This document shows, piece by piece, positions 23,607 through 36,221 of a DNA stretch of 64,000 nt. The stretch comes from Glycine soja. Its lineage: Eukaryota > Streptophyta > Magnoliopsida > Fabales > Fabaceae. The notes under the pieces were generated by a model that ran no database searches, was not told the DNA's origin, and saw only the letters and a program-made list of their open reading frames with translations. Location of the stretch: contig NC_041005.1 in the NCBI RefSeq assembly GCF_004193775.1, forward strand, positions 7,628,501-7,692,500, given 5' to 3'. The number at the start of each line of letters is the position of its first letter. The stretch's first letter is position 1. The position numbers and the translations under genes are program-made.

Positions 23607-25205
23607 TGAGAAGAAGGAAGAGAAAGCAAGAGACATGACTGAATCTGTAAATCAATGTACACAGCAAAGTGTATTATTATATAGTGTGGATAATGACTAC
23701 AGAGAAAATAATTGACTAATTACTATAATAATGCAAATCTTAGAATTGCCTAATTATGATAGCTGAGGAATTTAATGGATGCAGGTTAAATTTTGATACC
23801 ATTTTATAATTTGTATTTGAATATAAACTCAACTTTAAAAGATAAATCATGAGTTAATGATTACTCCTCACTTGTATACATTATTTTAATCATTTTAATC
23901 ATATTAGTATCAATGTAGGGTCTCTCATACCGGAAAATTTTTTTTGGCAACGATGGACAATGGATCCACTAGGAAGGCATGAAATAAGGCTGTCCCTTGT
24001 TAGGCTCTAGTACCATGTTGAGAAGAGAGAAAGCGAGACATGACTGAATCCATGTGTCAATGTTGACAGCAGAGTGTATTACTATTATTTCACAGCATAA
24101 TAATTACAAAGAAAATAATTGCCTAATTACTATAATTATGTGACTTTTTTTTATCAATAGGGTGCAATTTTTTTTATTTTTTTTAAATGGGAATAGTTTT
24201 GAAATTATTTTTCAAAAAGATAAGTCGTGTTCTAAGTTAGGGTTTTAACACTTGTTACGATTTTATTTTTTTTAATTAAAATCATAAATAATTTTATGAC
24301 TTGAGTGTATCTTTTTTTTTCCGACTTTAAAGTCGTAAATTATTTTTTTAATATTTTTTATTTGATATATTTTGTATATTTAAAATTTAGATAATCTTTT
24401 AATAATGTTATCAAAATTTATTTTTTAAATGAAATATAAAAGTAACTTAATGACATTTAATATATTTTTTTGAATATTTTTTATTATTTTAAAAACTAAA
24501 ATTTGAAACCAAATATTAAAAAAATTTGTTACTAATATTAAGTTATAATTTATGATTTTGAATTATTTATTTTGTGTAAATGAATTTACTATTAATAACA
24601 TGTAATAATTTAGTAATAAAAGTAATTGTTAAATTAAAAATAACATAATATATTAATATAAATAATTTAACAACTATTAGTAATAATTTAGGATCACACA
24701 TTGGCTTTATACAAGTTAAATTATTTATATTAGTCCTAAATTATTACTAAAATATACAACATATTAAATAAAACTAATAACGTGTAAAATTAAAAATATT
24801 TATTTAATAATTAAATAAATAAAATTGTTTACAATTTTAAAAAAATTAAAACAAAACAATATAAAATATAAACAAAAAAATAGCGTGAGAAAAAGGAATT
24901 ACAACTTTAAAGTCGTAATCCATTAAAAAAATATCTTATGACTTCAAAGTTGTAAAATAAAAAAAAGTATGACTTTAAAATTGTAAAAAGAAATTTACAC
25001 TAAAATCATAAAATTATTTACAATTTTAGTTAACAAAAATTAAAATAAGATATTACACTCTCTTGTGACACCTTTTATGACTTACTCCTTTGCAGAAATA
25101 ATTTAAAAACTATCCCATTGGAAAAAAAAGCAAAAAAAAATTACATTTAGTAAAAAAAACCTAATCATGTAATCCTAAAATTGCTTAATTATCATTATTA
25201 AGATA
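23607..25205 (+). repeat. Direct repeat pair of about 155 bp, second copy split by a MITE
   Basis: 23607-23762 and 24018-24141 plus 25171-25205 are diverged direct copies (both contain TTGAGAAGA, GACATGACTGAATC, CAGAGTGTATT-like and TAATTACTATAAT). The second copy is interrupted exactly by the element at 24142-25161. They may be remnants of a retroelement LTR, but no TG...CA ends were fixed. Confidence 0.65.
24142..25161. mobile_element. Mutator-type MITE in the SUT4 intron
   Basis: The ends are inverted for about 100 bases: 24142 onward begins GACTTTTTTTTATC, and the complement of the right end begins GGTTTTTTTTACT, with the shared inner ATGGGA(A)TAGTTTT. Flanks TAATTATGT (24133-24141) and TAATCATGT (25162-25170) form a 9-bp target duplication with one mismatch. 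Removing the element rejoins the second direct-repeat copy, which confirms the boundaries. The interior is AT-rich without coding. Confidence 0.8.
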
Positions 25206-27442
25206 TCTACAATATCTAATAAACTCCGAAAAATATATTGAGTTAAATGTCATAAATGGTCCTGAGTCGATGTGTACAGTTACAATTTTACATCACTTGA
25301 TAAAAGGAAATATGTAAATGAATAATCAATTAATTGATATTGATAACATTAATGGCAACAGGAAGTACAATTATAGGGCTCTGATCCCCGTACTGTGAAT
25401 TTTCCTTAACCTAAACACGAAACATGATTTATAGTTCTCTCCCAAGGTATTTTTCTGAGTAAAACTATGAGTGCAGTAATTGTCATGCTGGGGTCAAATT
25501 GCCATCAACTGATGTGTCTTTTGACTAAGAAACAGAATCTTTGGCAAGGGAATTGTGACAAAAATTTAGAGAGTGTGTCAAGATATGTGTCTGATACATG
25601 GATCCTTTTCAAAGGTGACCATGCTTATGTTTTTAACTTTTAATTTGGTCAACTTATTCCCACCTTTCATCTGTACAGTATAAGACAATTAAAAACTGTC
25701 CATTATTACAAGAGTACAAGAAATCTATTTCAAATAGGCATAAAGATAAACAATCTGCATAAAAAAACGATAATGATCTTCAATTCCTTTGCATATCTCT
25801 TGAGAAGATATCATTAAGAAATCATGACCTGCACTGGAGGTAGGTCATCAAAGATTTGTTTCACACGAAAGATTATAAGAAAGAGCCCTTGAGAGTATGA
25901 GCATTTTGTTCCAGAGAAATATACCTGAAAACAGAAAATTTAGCACAACTTAATAAAGCTTTTCCTTACTCCTGTTAAAGCCTTTAAAATTAGTTGAATG
26001 AAATTTGGATTGAAGGACACACAAAATTCACTGAGAACTTCAAATTGCCTACTCAACAGGATGTGACCTCTATGGCATCGGTTCAGGCTCCATTTTGATT
26101 TTGCTCATTCATTATGAGCCCGAATTATTACTCAGTTAATTCACTTTTCCTTGATCCATCATTGTCTGAAATTAGATACTGTTTGAGACAGAGTAAGGCA
26201 ATGAGATTTAGCCAGAGTCGCATGGCTATTTTGTACTATCATGCAGGTTTAATGAAAATTTGATTTGTACTTTCGTTTTCTTCCAAATACCACATTTCAA
26301 GTAACTGATTGACAGATATCAATCCAGCTAGTATAATTATTTACAAATAATAAAAATTCTGAATTATTTTATAGTTCTAAGGTCATGGTGATTTATCTTT
26401 TGTAAACGAAACTTTGTGTGAAAGGATCTAATTTGTGCATAGTTATTTGAATATTTTGAGCTGCTGAGCTTATGTATACCAATGTTTGAAATAGATGGTG
26501 GTTTCCCTGGGAAGTGGACCATGGGATCAGCTATTTGGTGGGGGAAACTCTCCAGCCTTTGGTGTGGCAGCTGTTGCAGCCCTTGCCAGTGGACTCATAG
26601 CTGTCTTGTTTATTCCCCGACCTGGTGGTCAAAAGCCTCGAAACCCTGTATGAGGTATTATGTTCTTTCTGCAATTGGCACGGATTTGTTTTGAAAGAGG
26701 GATGATGAAAATGAATGAACAAGTAGCAATAATTTGTAAATAGTTTTGTTTTACTTTTGTTTGATTGTAGTCTTTATATTGAGGCTTTCATTCATCGAGA
26801 TACCCCCACCCCCCGACCCAATTGTTTTTGTAATTTGAATAATTGTTACATGGATGTGTTTTCATCTTATTGATCATTATTTATGGCCGTTGAGCTAATT
26901 TTGAGTGTCATTATTTTCTGATATTTTGGAAGCTTTTGGCTCTCTCCTTTGTCACCCTGATGAGTGAGATGTCTCTTTAAAACAGTGAGAATGCTCTGCT
27001 TTGTTAAATTTGAGGGACCCTCTACTGGCTGTAAGAAAAGAAAAAAAATTCTTGATGTATAAGGAACAATGTAAAAGAAGCAACTCTCGTAGCACTACTT
27101 TTCCAAACATCCTGGCAACTCAGATAATAATCATAAAAGCTGTCGTCAAAATATTTATAACTTACATGTAATTAGTGTTTACTGTTTGATGGGAGGATTA
27201 GATGAATGAATTGTTCCATATTTATAATTTATAAAAAAAAAATCCCGATCAATAATTTCTTTTCGTTTGTTAGAAGACTGGTAAACATTGGGCACTCCTT
27301 TCTATAGTAAATTGTATGCCATTCGTATTCTACTGTTTCAGCACAGCAATCAGAGTTGTAACAATTATGCTTTCTAGATTTTGCCCATAAACATGTAATT
27401 CTATGTAAATAATATATGTTGGAATACAAGTTTGAGTAAAGT

Positions 27443-27530
27443 CTTCTCTTGATTAAAATTAAAAAAATATATAAATAAAGAAAAGACTTCTCTTGATTAA
27501 AATTAAAAAAATATATAAATAAAGAAAAGA
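27443..27530. repeat. Exact 44-bp tandem duplication
   Basis: 27443-27486 is repeated without change at 27487-27530. Perfect identity suggests a recent slippage or duplication event. Confidence 0.9.
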
Positions 27531-29508
27531 CTGATAAATTAAAACCTTAATTTTAAATTAAAATATGATGTTAAGTTTATTCATATTTGTTTCATAGACG
27601 AGTTCTTACACAAACATCCCATTTCTATACTCTCTACAGTCTACCCGATTGTGGAAAAGGTCAGAGGAATCTGTTCTAGCTTCTAGAGGAGCATAATCGT
27701 TGTTAATGTCAAAGTTAAAACTAGGCTTGTCATTCTTTTACCGAAATTTGCAATTTAGTAGTTTGTTGCGTCGAAAAAAATTGTGGCTGATCTCCACTAT
27801 GACAACTTGTTTGAAGATATCTAACAGTATATTTGTACGCCATCATGACGTGATACTGAATTCTAACCTAATCTCTTGGGTTGGAAGAGATTTCTAGAGC
27901 TGCACTGCACTTTGCCAATCCAATTAGAGTGCCAAATTCGAGATGGATTTGTTCCAATTCATATTCTTTCTTTGGATGAGACTGGTTTTTTCATATTGTC
28001 CAATGTCAGAACTTTTGCTGTTGCTTTATTAATTAATTCCAAAACATTGGTTCCCTTGCATGATACATATCTTTCATTTCACATCAACTTGGTGGTGAGC
28101 TACAAACACATGGAATCTGACATGGGATGGCCTTCAGTTACAGGGGATTTTTAATATATATATTACTTGGTATTATTATAGAATGAAATACTGATGGCTG
28201 AAGTTGCTCTGACGGCAAGGGAAGAGAAAAAGAAAGAGTTTATCTGGAGTGTTTTGGTTAATAACGGTGCAGAGGTGGTTCTGTTTCCTCATATATAACG
28301 CCATGCTCTCTTACACACAGACTGACTCATCTCAATTTCCATCATCTTGTGATATAAGATTAAATGTTTGTAATTGGAGCACTTAATTCTCTCTCTTAGT
28401 GTTTCCTAGCTACCATCTGTCTCTTCTCCATATGGCCAGCTACCATCATTCCCCATTAACACCACTTGGTGGTCCCTCCATAATCCATACACATATATTT
28501 TGCATATGTGAATAGTTATAGATATACAGATATACATGAAGATAACCTTTATAAAAGGGAAAGTGGGAAGAAAAAAGTGCAATATTATATATATACACTG
28601 GATTTGAATTTTAACCTTTTGTTGCTCAAAATAAAATCCCACGTAGGAACACAACTACTTTTTTAAAATGCCATTCCAAATCTCTCTCAGCTTTGTTTGA
28701 AACAAAATCACAACGAAACCAACTTATCACTTGATGACGGGACTCATAACTTTGATTTGTAATCCTGTTTCGTATAGAATGCTTATTAAGTTTTCATTTT
28801 TCCTCTGTTGCTTGAGGCCAAGAAATTCCCCAAATTGCATTCTCTATATAGCTTGATATATAACATTCTTCGTCCTCTATATATTTCAACCTATCTGCTT
28901 GCTAGGGGATAAAACATTCAAACAACTGATAATAGTAGTAGTACAACAAGAGGCATAGAAACGTGTGGGGCCTAAATTTGGTGCAAGAAAAAACTTGCTT
29001 CATCTGTTAGACAAAGTAGTCAAGGGAATGTTTCTCCCTTCGGGTGCTTCAAATGGTCTATATATATATATATATAGACAATGGATGTGTTAGGATTGGA
29101 ATTTATGGCATGGGCTGGAGAAGAATGAGACATGCATGGCTTGGCTGCCTCTAAGAACTTGCAATGCCAAACATTTTGCCAGCAGTACAAATAAGCAACT
29201 AGTAGCCACTGTCCAAAACCAAACAAAATATGTTGTAGTAAAAGTATGTTAAATTTGTACAAACACTTGCTCTATTCTCTTTTCTTTATGACTCATTTTT
29301 TCTCTGTTTATTTTTATTTTTTTCGTTAGGTGACTTATTTTATTTTACACTTTTGTCTTCTTTTTCTATTTTCTTTTAACAGTATAAAAATCATTAATAT
29401 TAATAAATTTTTCTGGGTACAAATACAAACGCACAAGTATCGTGTATGCCCTTGTCATTTATTTCATAATATAAGTACCCCATGTCGCACCATCACAAAA
29501 TAGAAAGG

Positions 29509-29509
<1 letters not shown>

Positions 29510-29577
<68 letters not shown>
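29510..29577. repeat. (AAT)n microsatellite, about 22 units
   Basis: Uninterrupted AAT trinucleotide run of 68 bases. Confidence 0.95.
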
Positions 29578-29579
<2 letters not shown>

Positions 29580-30432
29580 TAATGCGTTCCTTTGACAAGT
29601 TGGGGAATTTTCTTTGGTGAATTGGCTTCTCCATATCACCACTTGGCGTTCCCAGTTTGAGGATAAAATTCTTTGTGTTCCTTACACAGGGAAATGAAAA
29701 GCCAAATGTGGTGTTTTAAAAGATTATCCACATGCAATCCGTCCATTAATAACTAGGCGAGTTTAAACCACTATTAACCCATCATTATCAAATCAAAGCC
29801 TGTCATGGATTTGACGGCTAAAATAACCGAATAAATCCGTCCATTCTTTTTTTTTTGAGTTTCACCATCCGTCGCTAAAGATAAGATCGAACTTGTTTCC
29901 TCTCCACACTCAAAGGCAAGGTAAGGAGAGCTCTATGTGCTGCTGTTCTCCAGATGTCATACCCAATTTGTTTTTCACCTTTTTAATAAATCATTATTAT
30001 AGTAATATATCCTTCAATTTTTCCGTTCAAGCATGCCCTTTCTCTTTTACCCGTTTTTTCTTCTTGGTAAAAGTTTTTTTTAAAAAAAAAATAAAAAATC
30101 GCCCCCAGTGATTGACATTGATAATTTGATCGAAGTATATGTTTAGCAATATATCCTTCTATAATGACACGTAACCTTTGTAGGACCCAGCCTTTTATCA
30201 TACATAAAGACACACTCTCCTCTCCCTCCCATACACAAATTAAACCCTCTTATTCTCTCAAACAACTTGAAACGCAGTGCACGATCACACTAAGCCCAAG
30301 CCAAGAAAGTAGTAGCAAAGCTAGCTCTTGTATAGTCAAGCCTGTGTCATATATTACTATATTCATCTCTCTCTAAGTCGTTTATATATCCAGAACTATA
30401 CAGCTTCAAGTATTAATAGCTAGCTAGTCATC

Positions 30433-32306
30433 ATGTGTAATCCGAAACCATCGTCATCATCCCCATTTCTGTGTCCCACAAAAAACCACATCATAACTCC
30501 CGACCCCAAACTCATAAATCACCCTCCTCCCGTTGATGATCAACTTAAAGATGAACTTCACAGATGGCCAACGCCTAATGAGGTAATAAAAGAGAAAAGA
30601 ATATATATATATATATATATAAATAAAAAAGGGAGGGGAAAAAAATCCAAGTAGCTAGCTAGCTAGCTAGCCAGCCATCCATATAATTTTTTTGTGAATG
30701 TAAATTAAATGAAGTTGCGCATGCAAGTTACTATCTCCATAGTCACATCACATGATTAAAAAACAAATAATGCCAGTTTACGAATAGCATGGCCATGATA
30801 TGAACTATTTGTCCTTTGCAGGTGATAGCAGAAATGAAGGCCATAGGGAAGATATCAGGCCCAACAGCTCTAACCGGTTTAATCCTATATTCCAGAGCCA
30901 TGATCTCCATGGTCTTCCTGGGCTACCTCGGCGAGATGGAGCTCGCCGGAGGCTCCCTCTCGATCGGGTTCGCCAACATCACCGGCTACTCCGTGATCTC
31001 CGGGCTTGCCATGGGAATGGAACCCATTTGCGGGCAAGCCTACGGCGCCAAGCAATTGAAGACCCTGGGCCTAACCCTCCAGAGAACCGTCCTCCTCCTC
31101 CTCTCAACCTCCCTCCCCATCTCCCTGACGTGGCTGAACATGAAGAACATCCTCTTATGGTGCGGCCAAGACCAGCAGATCTCCTCCACCGCGCAAACCT
31201 TCATCATCTTCTCCATCCCCGACCTCTTCCTCCTCTCCCTCCTCCACCCTCTGAGAATCTACCTCCGAACACAAAGCATCACGTTACCCCTCACCTACTG
31301 CTCCGCAATCTCCGTCCTCCTCCACGTCCCTCTCAACTTCCTATTAGTTGTCCACTTTAAAATGGGAGTGTCTGGCGTTGCAATAGCCATGGTGTGGACC
31401 AACCTAAACCTCTTCATCTTCCTTTCTTCCTTTGTTTACTTCTCTCGTGTCTACAAGGACTCGTGGGTTCCCCCTAGCACCGACTGCCTCAGGGGATGGT
31501 CTTCCCTTCTCGCACTAGCTGTTCCTAACTGCGTCTCCGTCTGTCTCGAGTGGTGGTGGTACGAACTCATGATCATTCTCTGCGGACTCCTTCTCAACCC
31601 AAAATCCACCATTGCCTCCATGGGAATCCTTATTCAGACAACTGCGTTGGTCTACGTCTTCCCTTCGTCTCTCAGCCTCGCCGTCTCCACCAGAGTGGGG
31701 AACGAGTTAGGCGCCAACCGCCCCGCCAAAGCCCGCATTTCCATGATAGTCTCACTCGCCTGTGCTGTTGCCTTGGGCGTCGCCGCCATGCTCTTCACCA
31801 CACTCATGAGACACCGGTTGGGGAGATTCTTCACCTCTGACCGAGAAATCCTCCACCTTACGTCTATTGCGCTGCCCATTGTGGGCCTCTGCGAGCTCGG
31901 GAACTGCCCGCAGACCACGGGCTGCGGCGTGTTAAGAGGCAGCGCCAGGCCCACCGTCGGAGCGAATATCAATTTGGGCTCGTTTTATTTGGTGGGCATG
32001 CCCGTTGCGGTTCTTCTCGGGTTTGTCGGGAAAATGGGCTTTCCTGGGCTCTGGGTTGGGTTGCTTGCGGCCCAAGCCTCTTGTGCTTCTCTCATGATAT
32101 TCGTTCTCTGCACCACTGACTGGAACGCGCAAGTGCGGAGGGCCAACGAACTTACTAATGCTAATTCTGCTCCGTTCAAGCAAACGGAGTACTGTAACAA
32201 TGTTCGTCTTCGAGAGATTGTTGCCACGGAGGATCATGATCATGAGATTACCAACACACCTTCTCTTGAAACAGACCCTCTCATTATACACACTATAAAT
32301 AATTAA
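30433..32306 (+). CDS. MATE efflux transporter (DETOXIFICATION family)
   Basis: Two exons: 30433-30582 (50 codons) and 30822-32306, joined by a GT-AG intron in phase 0 (GAG|GTAATA ... TTTGCAG|GTG). The product is 544 residues, normal for plant MATEs. A hydrophilic N-terminus (MCNPKPSSSSPFLCPTKNHI) precedes about twelve membrane segments. Family motifs are MEPICGQAYGAKQ (about residue 116), CLEWWWYELMIILCGLL, VSTRVGNELGANRP and CPQTTGCGVLRGSARP; the C-terminal tail is polar. MATE proteins export organic cations, flavonoids, hormones or citrate in exchange for H+ or Na+; the sequence resembles the plant DTX48-56 subgroup, whose substrates are mostly unsettled. Coding GC is much higher than the surroundings. 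The frame is unbroken, so it is probably functional. Other open frames over it on both strands are shadows. Confidence 0.95.
30600..30676. repeat. Two microsatellites in the MATE intron
   Basis: An (AT)n run at about 30600-30622 and a (TAGC)n run at about 30651-30674 lie within the only intron of the MATE gene. Confidence 0.85.
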
Positions 32307-34963
32307 TTAACCATGTTCAATTCCTTTTAGTTCGTTATTGTTATTCCTTGGGTAGGGAGAATCCAAAAGAGATATTGGATTTGGATTGTACTGTTGTAGA
32401 GAAAAATAATATTTATTTAATTTCCCCTTTATTTCTCTCACATCGCTTGTTTTTTCTTTCTTTTGGATAGTCCGTACTCGCGTTAGTGATAAAAACTTCT
32501 TTAACATCAGGATAACCTTTTTTTTACAGTTTAGTGGATTAATTGACTTTTTAAATTTTAGACTTTATAGACAAGTTTACATGTTAATTAATAATAGCTA
32601 GCTAACGAGGATAGGAGGTATATATATATATATATATAAAAGAAAGAAAGAATGCGTCTTTTGTTACTTTTCCTCGGGACCATTCAGAGAAAGAGAGAAG
32701 CATCGGAGATAGTTATGAAAGATGGTGCAATCATTATTTCAATAGAGACACTGAGTTAGTGATTCTGTTACTAATTAATATGACATATATTAAAAATTTA
32801 AAATTATATATGTATCTATTATATATAAGTATATAATTAATATTATTTAAGTAGGAAAAATTTATTTATATTTTAAAATCTAAAATAATAATCAATAATA
32901 ATAATGAGATATTAAGATGGGTTCGTAGAAGTAGTTCATTTTTATTTTTTTTTTATAAAATTAATGGGATCGAACTAGTTTAGATGAGATTTAATGATCT
33001 AATCGATTGAATTTAATCGGATTATTAATTACCTGATTGATCTAATGATAAAACCAATCCAATTAGGCTATTTGATTTTGGTTGGACTAGTCCGACCAAC
33101 CAAATCAAACCAAATTTCACAATTATGACATGCGGTTCATATGTTGGTTTGTTCGAAGGAAAACAAAAGGGGTTTCTGAGTAACGTTGGTGCTGTTCCCT
33201 TCGACAAAGGGCAAAACTCTTGACTGTCTAAAACCGGAAAAAGAGAAGAAGAAAAAAATACTACCTCTAAAGACCATCAAAAGCGTATCTTTAAACTCAC
33301 TTTCATTCCGGCTATTCCTTCTTCTTTTTTATAAAAAGAAATAATAATTATTTAAAACAAAGGAAATGGTAGAATGTCTCTCAATCATGGTATGTTGATA
33401 ATGATAGCAATGCATTAGGGTTGGTGTTGAGTTGATTTATTATTAAATATCTAAAATTCGAGAGATGTAGCTCTAATTGTACGTTCTCGTAAATCGTTGT
33501 CGTACAATTCCGTAATGTGCGTGTGATGCAATGAAAATTGGCCCCATGAGTGTGTCTATCTGCGTGTGCATTATTTATTTAACTTTGCGCTTCTCACACC
33601 CTCCCCTCCGTGTTCTCTGTTTCGTGAACAATTTCTTCTCCACCCTCGTTAACTTTTATTAGGACCACTGTATATGATTGAATGGCACATGCCTGTATGC
33701 GAGAAACATTACATTTACGAAATGATATGTTTTGTAATGTTTTTCAATGCACGACGCACATATGGCAGAATGATTAGTGGCGGACGAGCTGTGACAGTGG
33801 CAATGAAAAATGCGTAGAAAGATATGCTCGCTTCTAACTTAATGCTCTTTTCCATAGTGTCTGTACGACAAATAAAGAAAGGATCATAAGCAAGCAAACA
33901 AATAGACACAGACAATGACGCCAAAAGACAGAAAAATAAAATCAAAGTGGAGATGGTAATTTAAATTGTGTCAAATTTTCTCTCTCTCTGTCCATTGAAC
34001 AATTTAAGATCTTAAGTTCATGAAGGTAGCTTGCTTATAATTTTTTTCTTAACTTATTTTGGTAAGTTTCCATTCTTAGCATATTTCAAAAGATAGTGCC
34101 ATTTTGAATATTTAATTTAAATGTATATTATAAAGATGTAATAATTTAACTTAAGATTATTAATTAAGCTAAAATGACCTATGGGAAAATTTGATCACAA
34201 CTATGTGTATAATATTTAGAATTTACTTAGGAAAAGACAGATGACACACTCAAATGCTTTAGATACACATCTTCTAATCCTAGAAGAGGATTCCTATATC
34301 TAAATAGTTATAAATGAAGTAATCAAACATAATATAGAAATTTGCTAAACAATAAATAAAGATATTTTAGTCTAAATTTGTATAAATTAAATATTTGTTA
34401 AACTATATACTAAAAATAGGTACTCTCGGGTCTTTTCTTATAAAAAAGAAAAAGAAAAAAAGCTACACTAACACTTTGTTTTTTTATAGAAAGAATCAGA
34501 GATAGTATTTTTTTTTAATTTACGTATGAAAACCTTAAATAACCAAAGTTTTTTTTGGGAGAAGAAAATAACCAAAGATTAAGAAAGAAAAAAGTAGTAA
34601 GTTACTATAAGTTTACATTTAATAAGAAATGGTTTAATAAATGATTAGTCAACTTATTTTCAGTGGCCTTAAGCAAATTAAAAGTGCAAAAGACAAAGTG
34701 GCTGGTGGTGGACTGAGTTATAATGAAGAGGGGTGGAAAGATATGTTAGCTAATGCTCTGGCGTGTGTGCGTGTGTGTTTCTTTTTATTTTATTTTACAT
34801 GGTTAATGGTCTCTAGTGTACGATAAATAAAGCAAGAATGAGCTTGAAGACAAGCAGACAGAGACATAGGCACACGCAAATGGAGAGAGGTATCTGCTGA
34901 GAGAGAGCAGTAAAAGAATGATAACAATAATTGGTAGGAAAGAAGTATCTACTGAAGAAGGCT

Positions 34964-35095
34964 TTGGATGGGGGGTATTGGAGGGGCCCTGTTTGGAACT
35001 GCAGAAACAAAATCCAGCTATTATTGCCTCTGTCTACCTCTCAGATGACAAAAGAATTGGAACAGTGCCTCTGCATTACCACTTCCCCACCACCT
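34964..35095 (+). ncRNA. Candidate miRNA-like hairpin
   Basis: The arms around 34979-35001 (TATTGGAGGGGCCCTGTTTG) and 35055-35080 (GAACAGTGCCTCTGCATTA) pair over about 24 bases with three or four mismatches and a few G-U pairs, around a loop of roughly 50 bases. The pairing continues weakly outward between GGGGGG at 34970 and CCCC at 35085. This looks like a plant pre-miRNA shape, but I do not recognise the mature sequence as a known family and no expression evidence is available. Confidence 0.2.
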
Positions 35096-36109
35096 CAGGG
35101 CTCACTCCAAGACCACTACTACTATGGTCTATGAATGGAACACATTTTTAAAATAAATTCTTATTCATTTTCTTTCTGTCTTTCAATTTAATTTCTGTAA
35201 TTATTTATATATATGTGTACATTTTATTTATTTATATGCAGCAACACTGAGTATGAGAAGATATGGTAGAGGACCCATCTCATATTTTTTCAGTTTAGAG
35301 TGGAAAGCCCAAGGCCAATGTTTGTCGTCTTCTCCTCCCGACCTAGTGCTTCAAACCACTTCTCTCTCATCTCACCTTATCTTTTTATATATTTTTCAAC
35401 TTGTATATAAATAATATCTCCATCTCTATCTATTTATCTATCCTAATATTACTTCATAGTTATGCGCTTGTGGCAAAGAATTGTCTTTATAATGGGTGGT
35501 ACAGCATCAAAATTTCCTAGATTTCATAATGAGTATCCAACATTTTTAGTTTTCAACAGAGATTGTGTGGATATATATGCAACCCCTCCAAAGGGGATTA
35601 TCACAACCCGTGCATTTTTCTACTATAACTTAATATATATATAGTCATATCTCTCTTGTGTTGTCGATCCGAAGATAAAGTTTTATTCCTATTCGTTATT
35701 CATATTATACATATTCCTCGGAAAGGCATACAAATATGGTAAAGCTTTTGAAAAAATGTGGCTATACTTGGTAAGCAATTCGCCATATTTTGAGTATATA
35801 TATACACAACTACGCACTGTCCTATAAGATGCACCATGGTACAATTAAGAATTAAAAAATAGGCCATTAATTTGATAGTTAAAAACATGTTTTATTTCCT
35901 ACATTCTAGAGTAATGTAATGCGACTACAGAATAAAGTGCCTTGACAATCCATATCTTTAAGGGTTAAATTAACGAAACTTGCATAAAAGATTTCCACTT
36001 ACGAGGATTTGTGCAAGTTGGTATTGTCATCATATATTTACAAAAGTGAAAGCTGTTTTATGCCGACCTTTTCTTCCGTATTGCTACTTTTTTTCCCTTT
36101 CATAAATAA

Positions 36110-36221
<112 letters not shown>

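Larger units (their letters stand above)
22100..26653 (+). pseudogene. SUT4-type sucrose transporter, 5'-truncated and decayed
   Basis: The first readable exon (22100-22842, preceded by an AG and followed by GTGAGT) encodes GKDHRRTRVANAYYSLFMAI, GNILGYTTGSYSGWYKVF and FDTDWMGREIYGGEPNEGPN, central motifs of plasma-/vacuolar-membrane sucrose-H+ symporters of the SUT4 clade. A second exon starts at 23301 (ITYSFPYALISTHIQSLGLG), a third at 23448 (LSMGVL), and the last at 26495-26653 (MVVSLGSGPWDQLFGGGNSP to IPRPGGQKPRNPV and TGA). The N-terminal half (about 250 residues with the first six membrane segments) is absent, the donor after SLGLGH is lost, and the third exon decays after a few codons. 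The last intron is about 3 kb and holds a MITE. It is a broken copy; the intact gene must be elsewhere. Confidence 0.82.
26654..30432. other. Intergenic DNA between the SUT4 pseudogene and the MATE gene
   Basis: No supported gene. It contains a 44-bp tandem duplication (27443-27530), a (TA)n tract (about 29058-29080) and an (AAT)n tract (29510-29577). The last 250 bases before the MATE start have a CT-rich leader-like stretch (30205-30270), as in plant 5' UTRs, with TATA-like sequences near 30155 and 30380; which is used cannot be decided. Confidence 0.5.

Noticed and set aside
29113..29137. miR164-like TGGAGAAGAATGAGACATGCA
   Set aside because: It differs from miR164 at about five of 21 positions and no convincing foldback partner was seen.
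31550..32291. Long open frames on other frames and strands over the MATE gene
   Set aside because: Shadows produced by the GC-rich coding sequence; only the joined 544-residue frame has family motifs.
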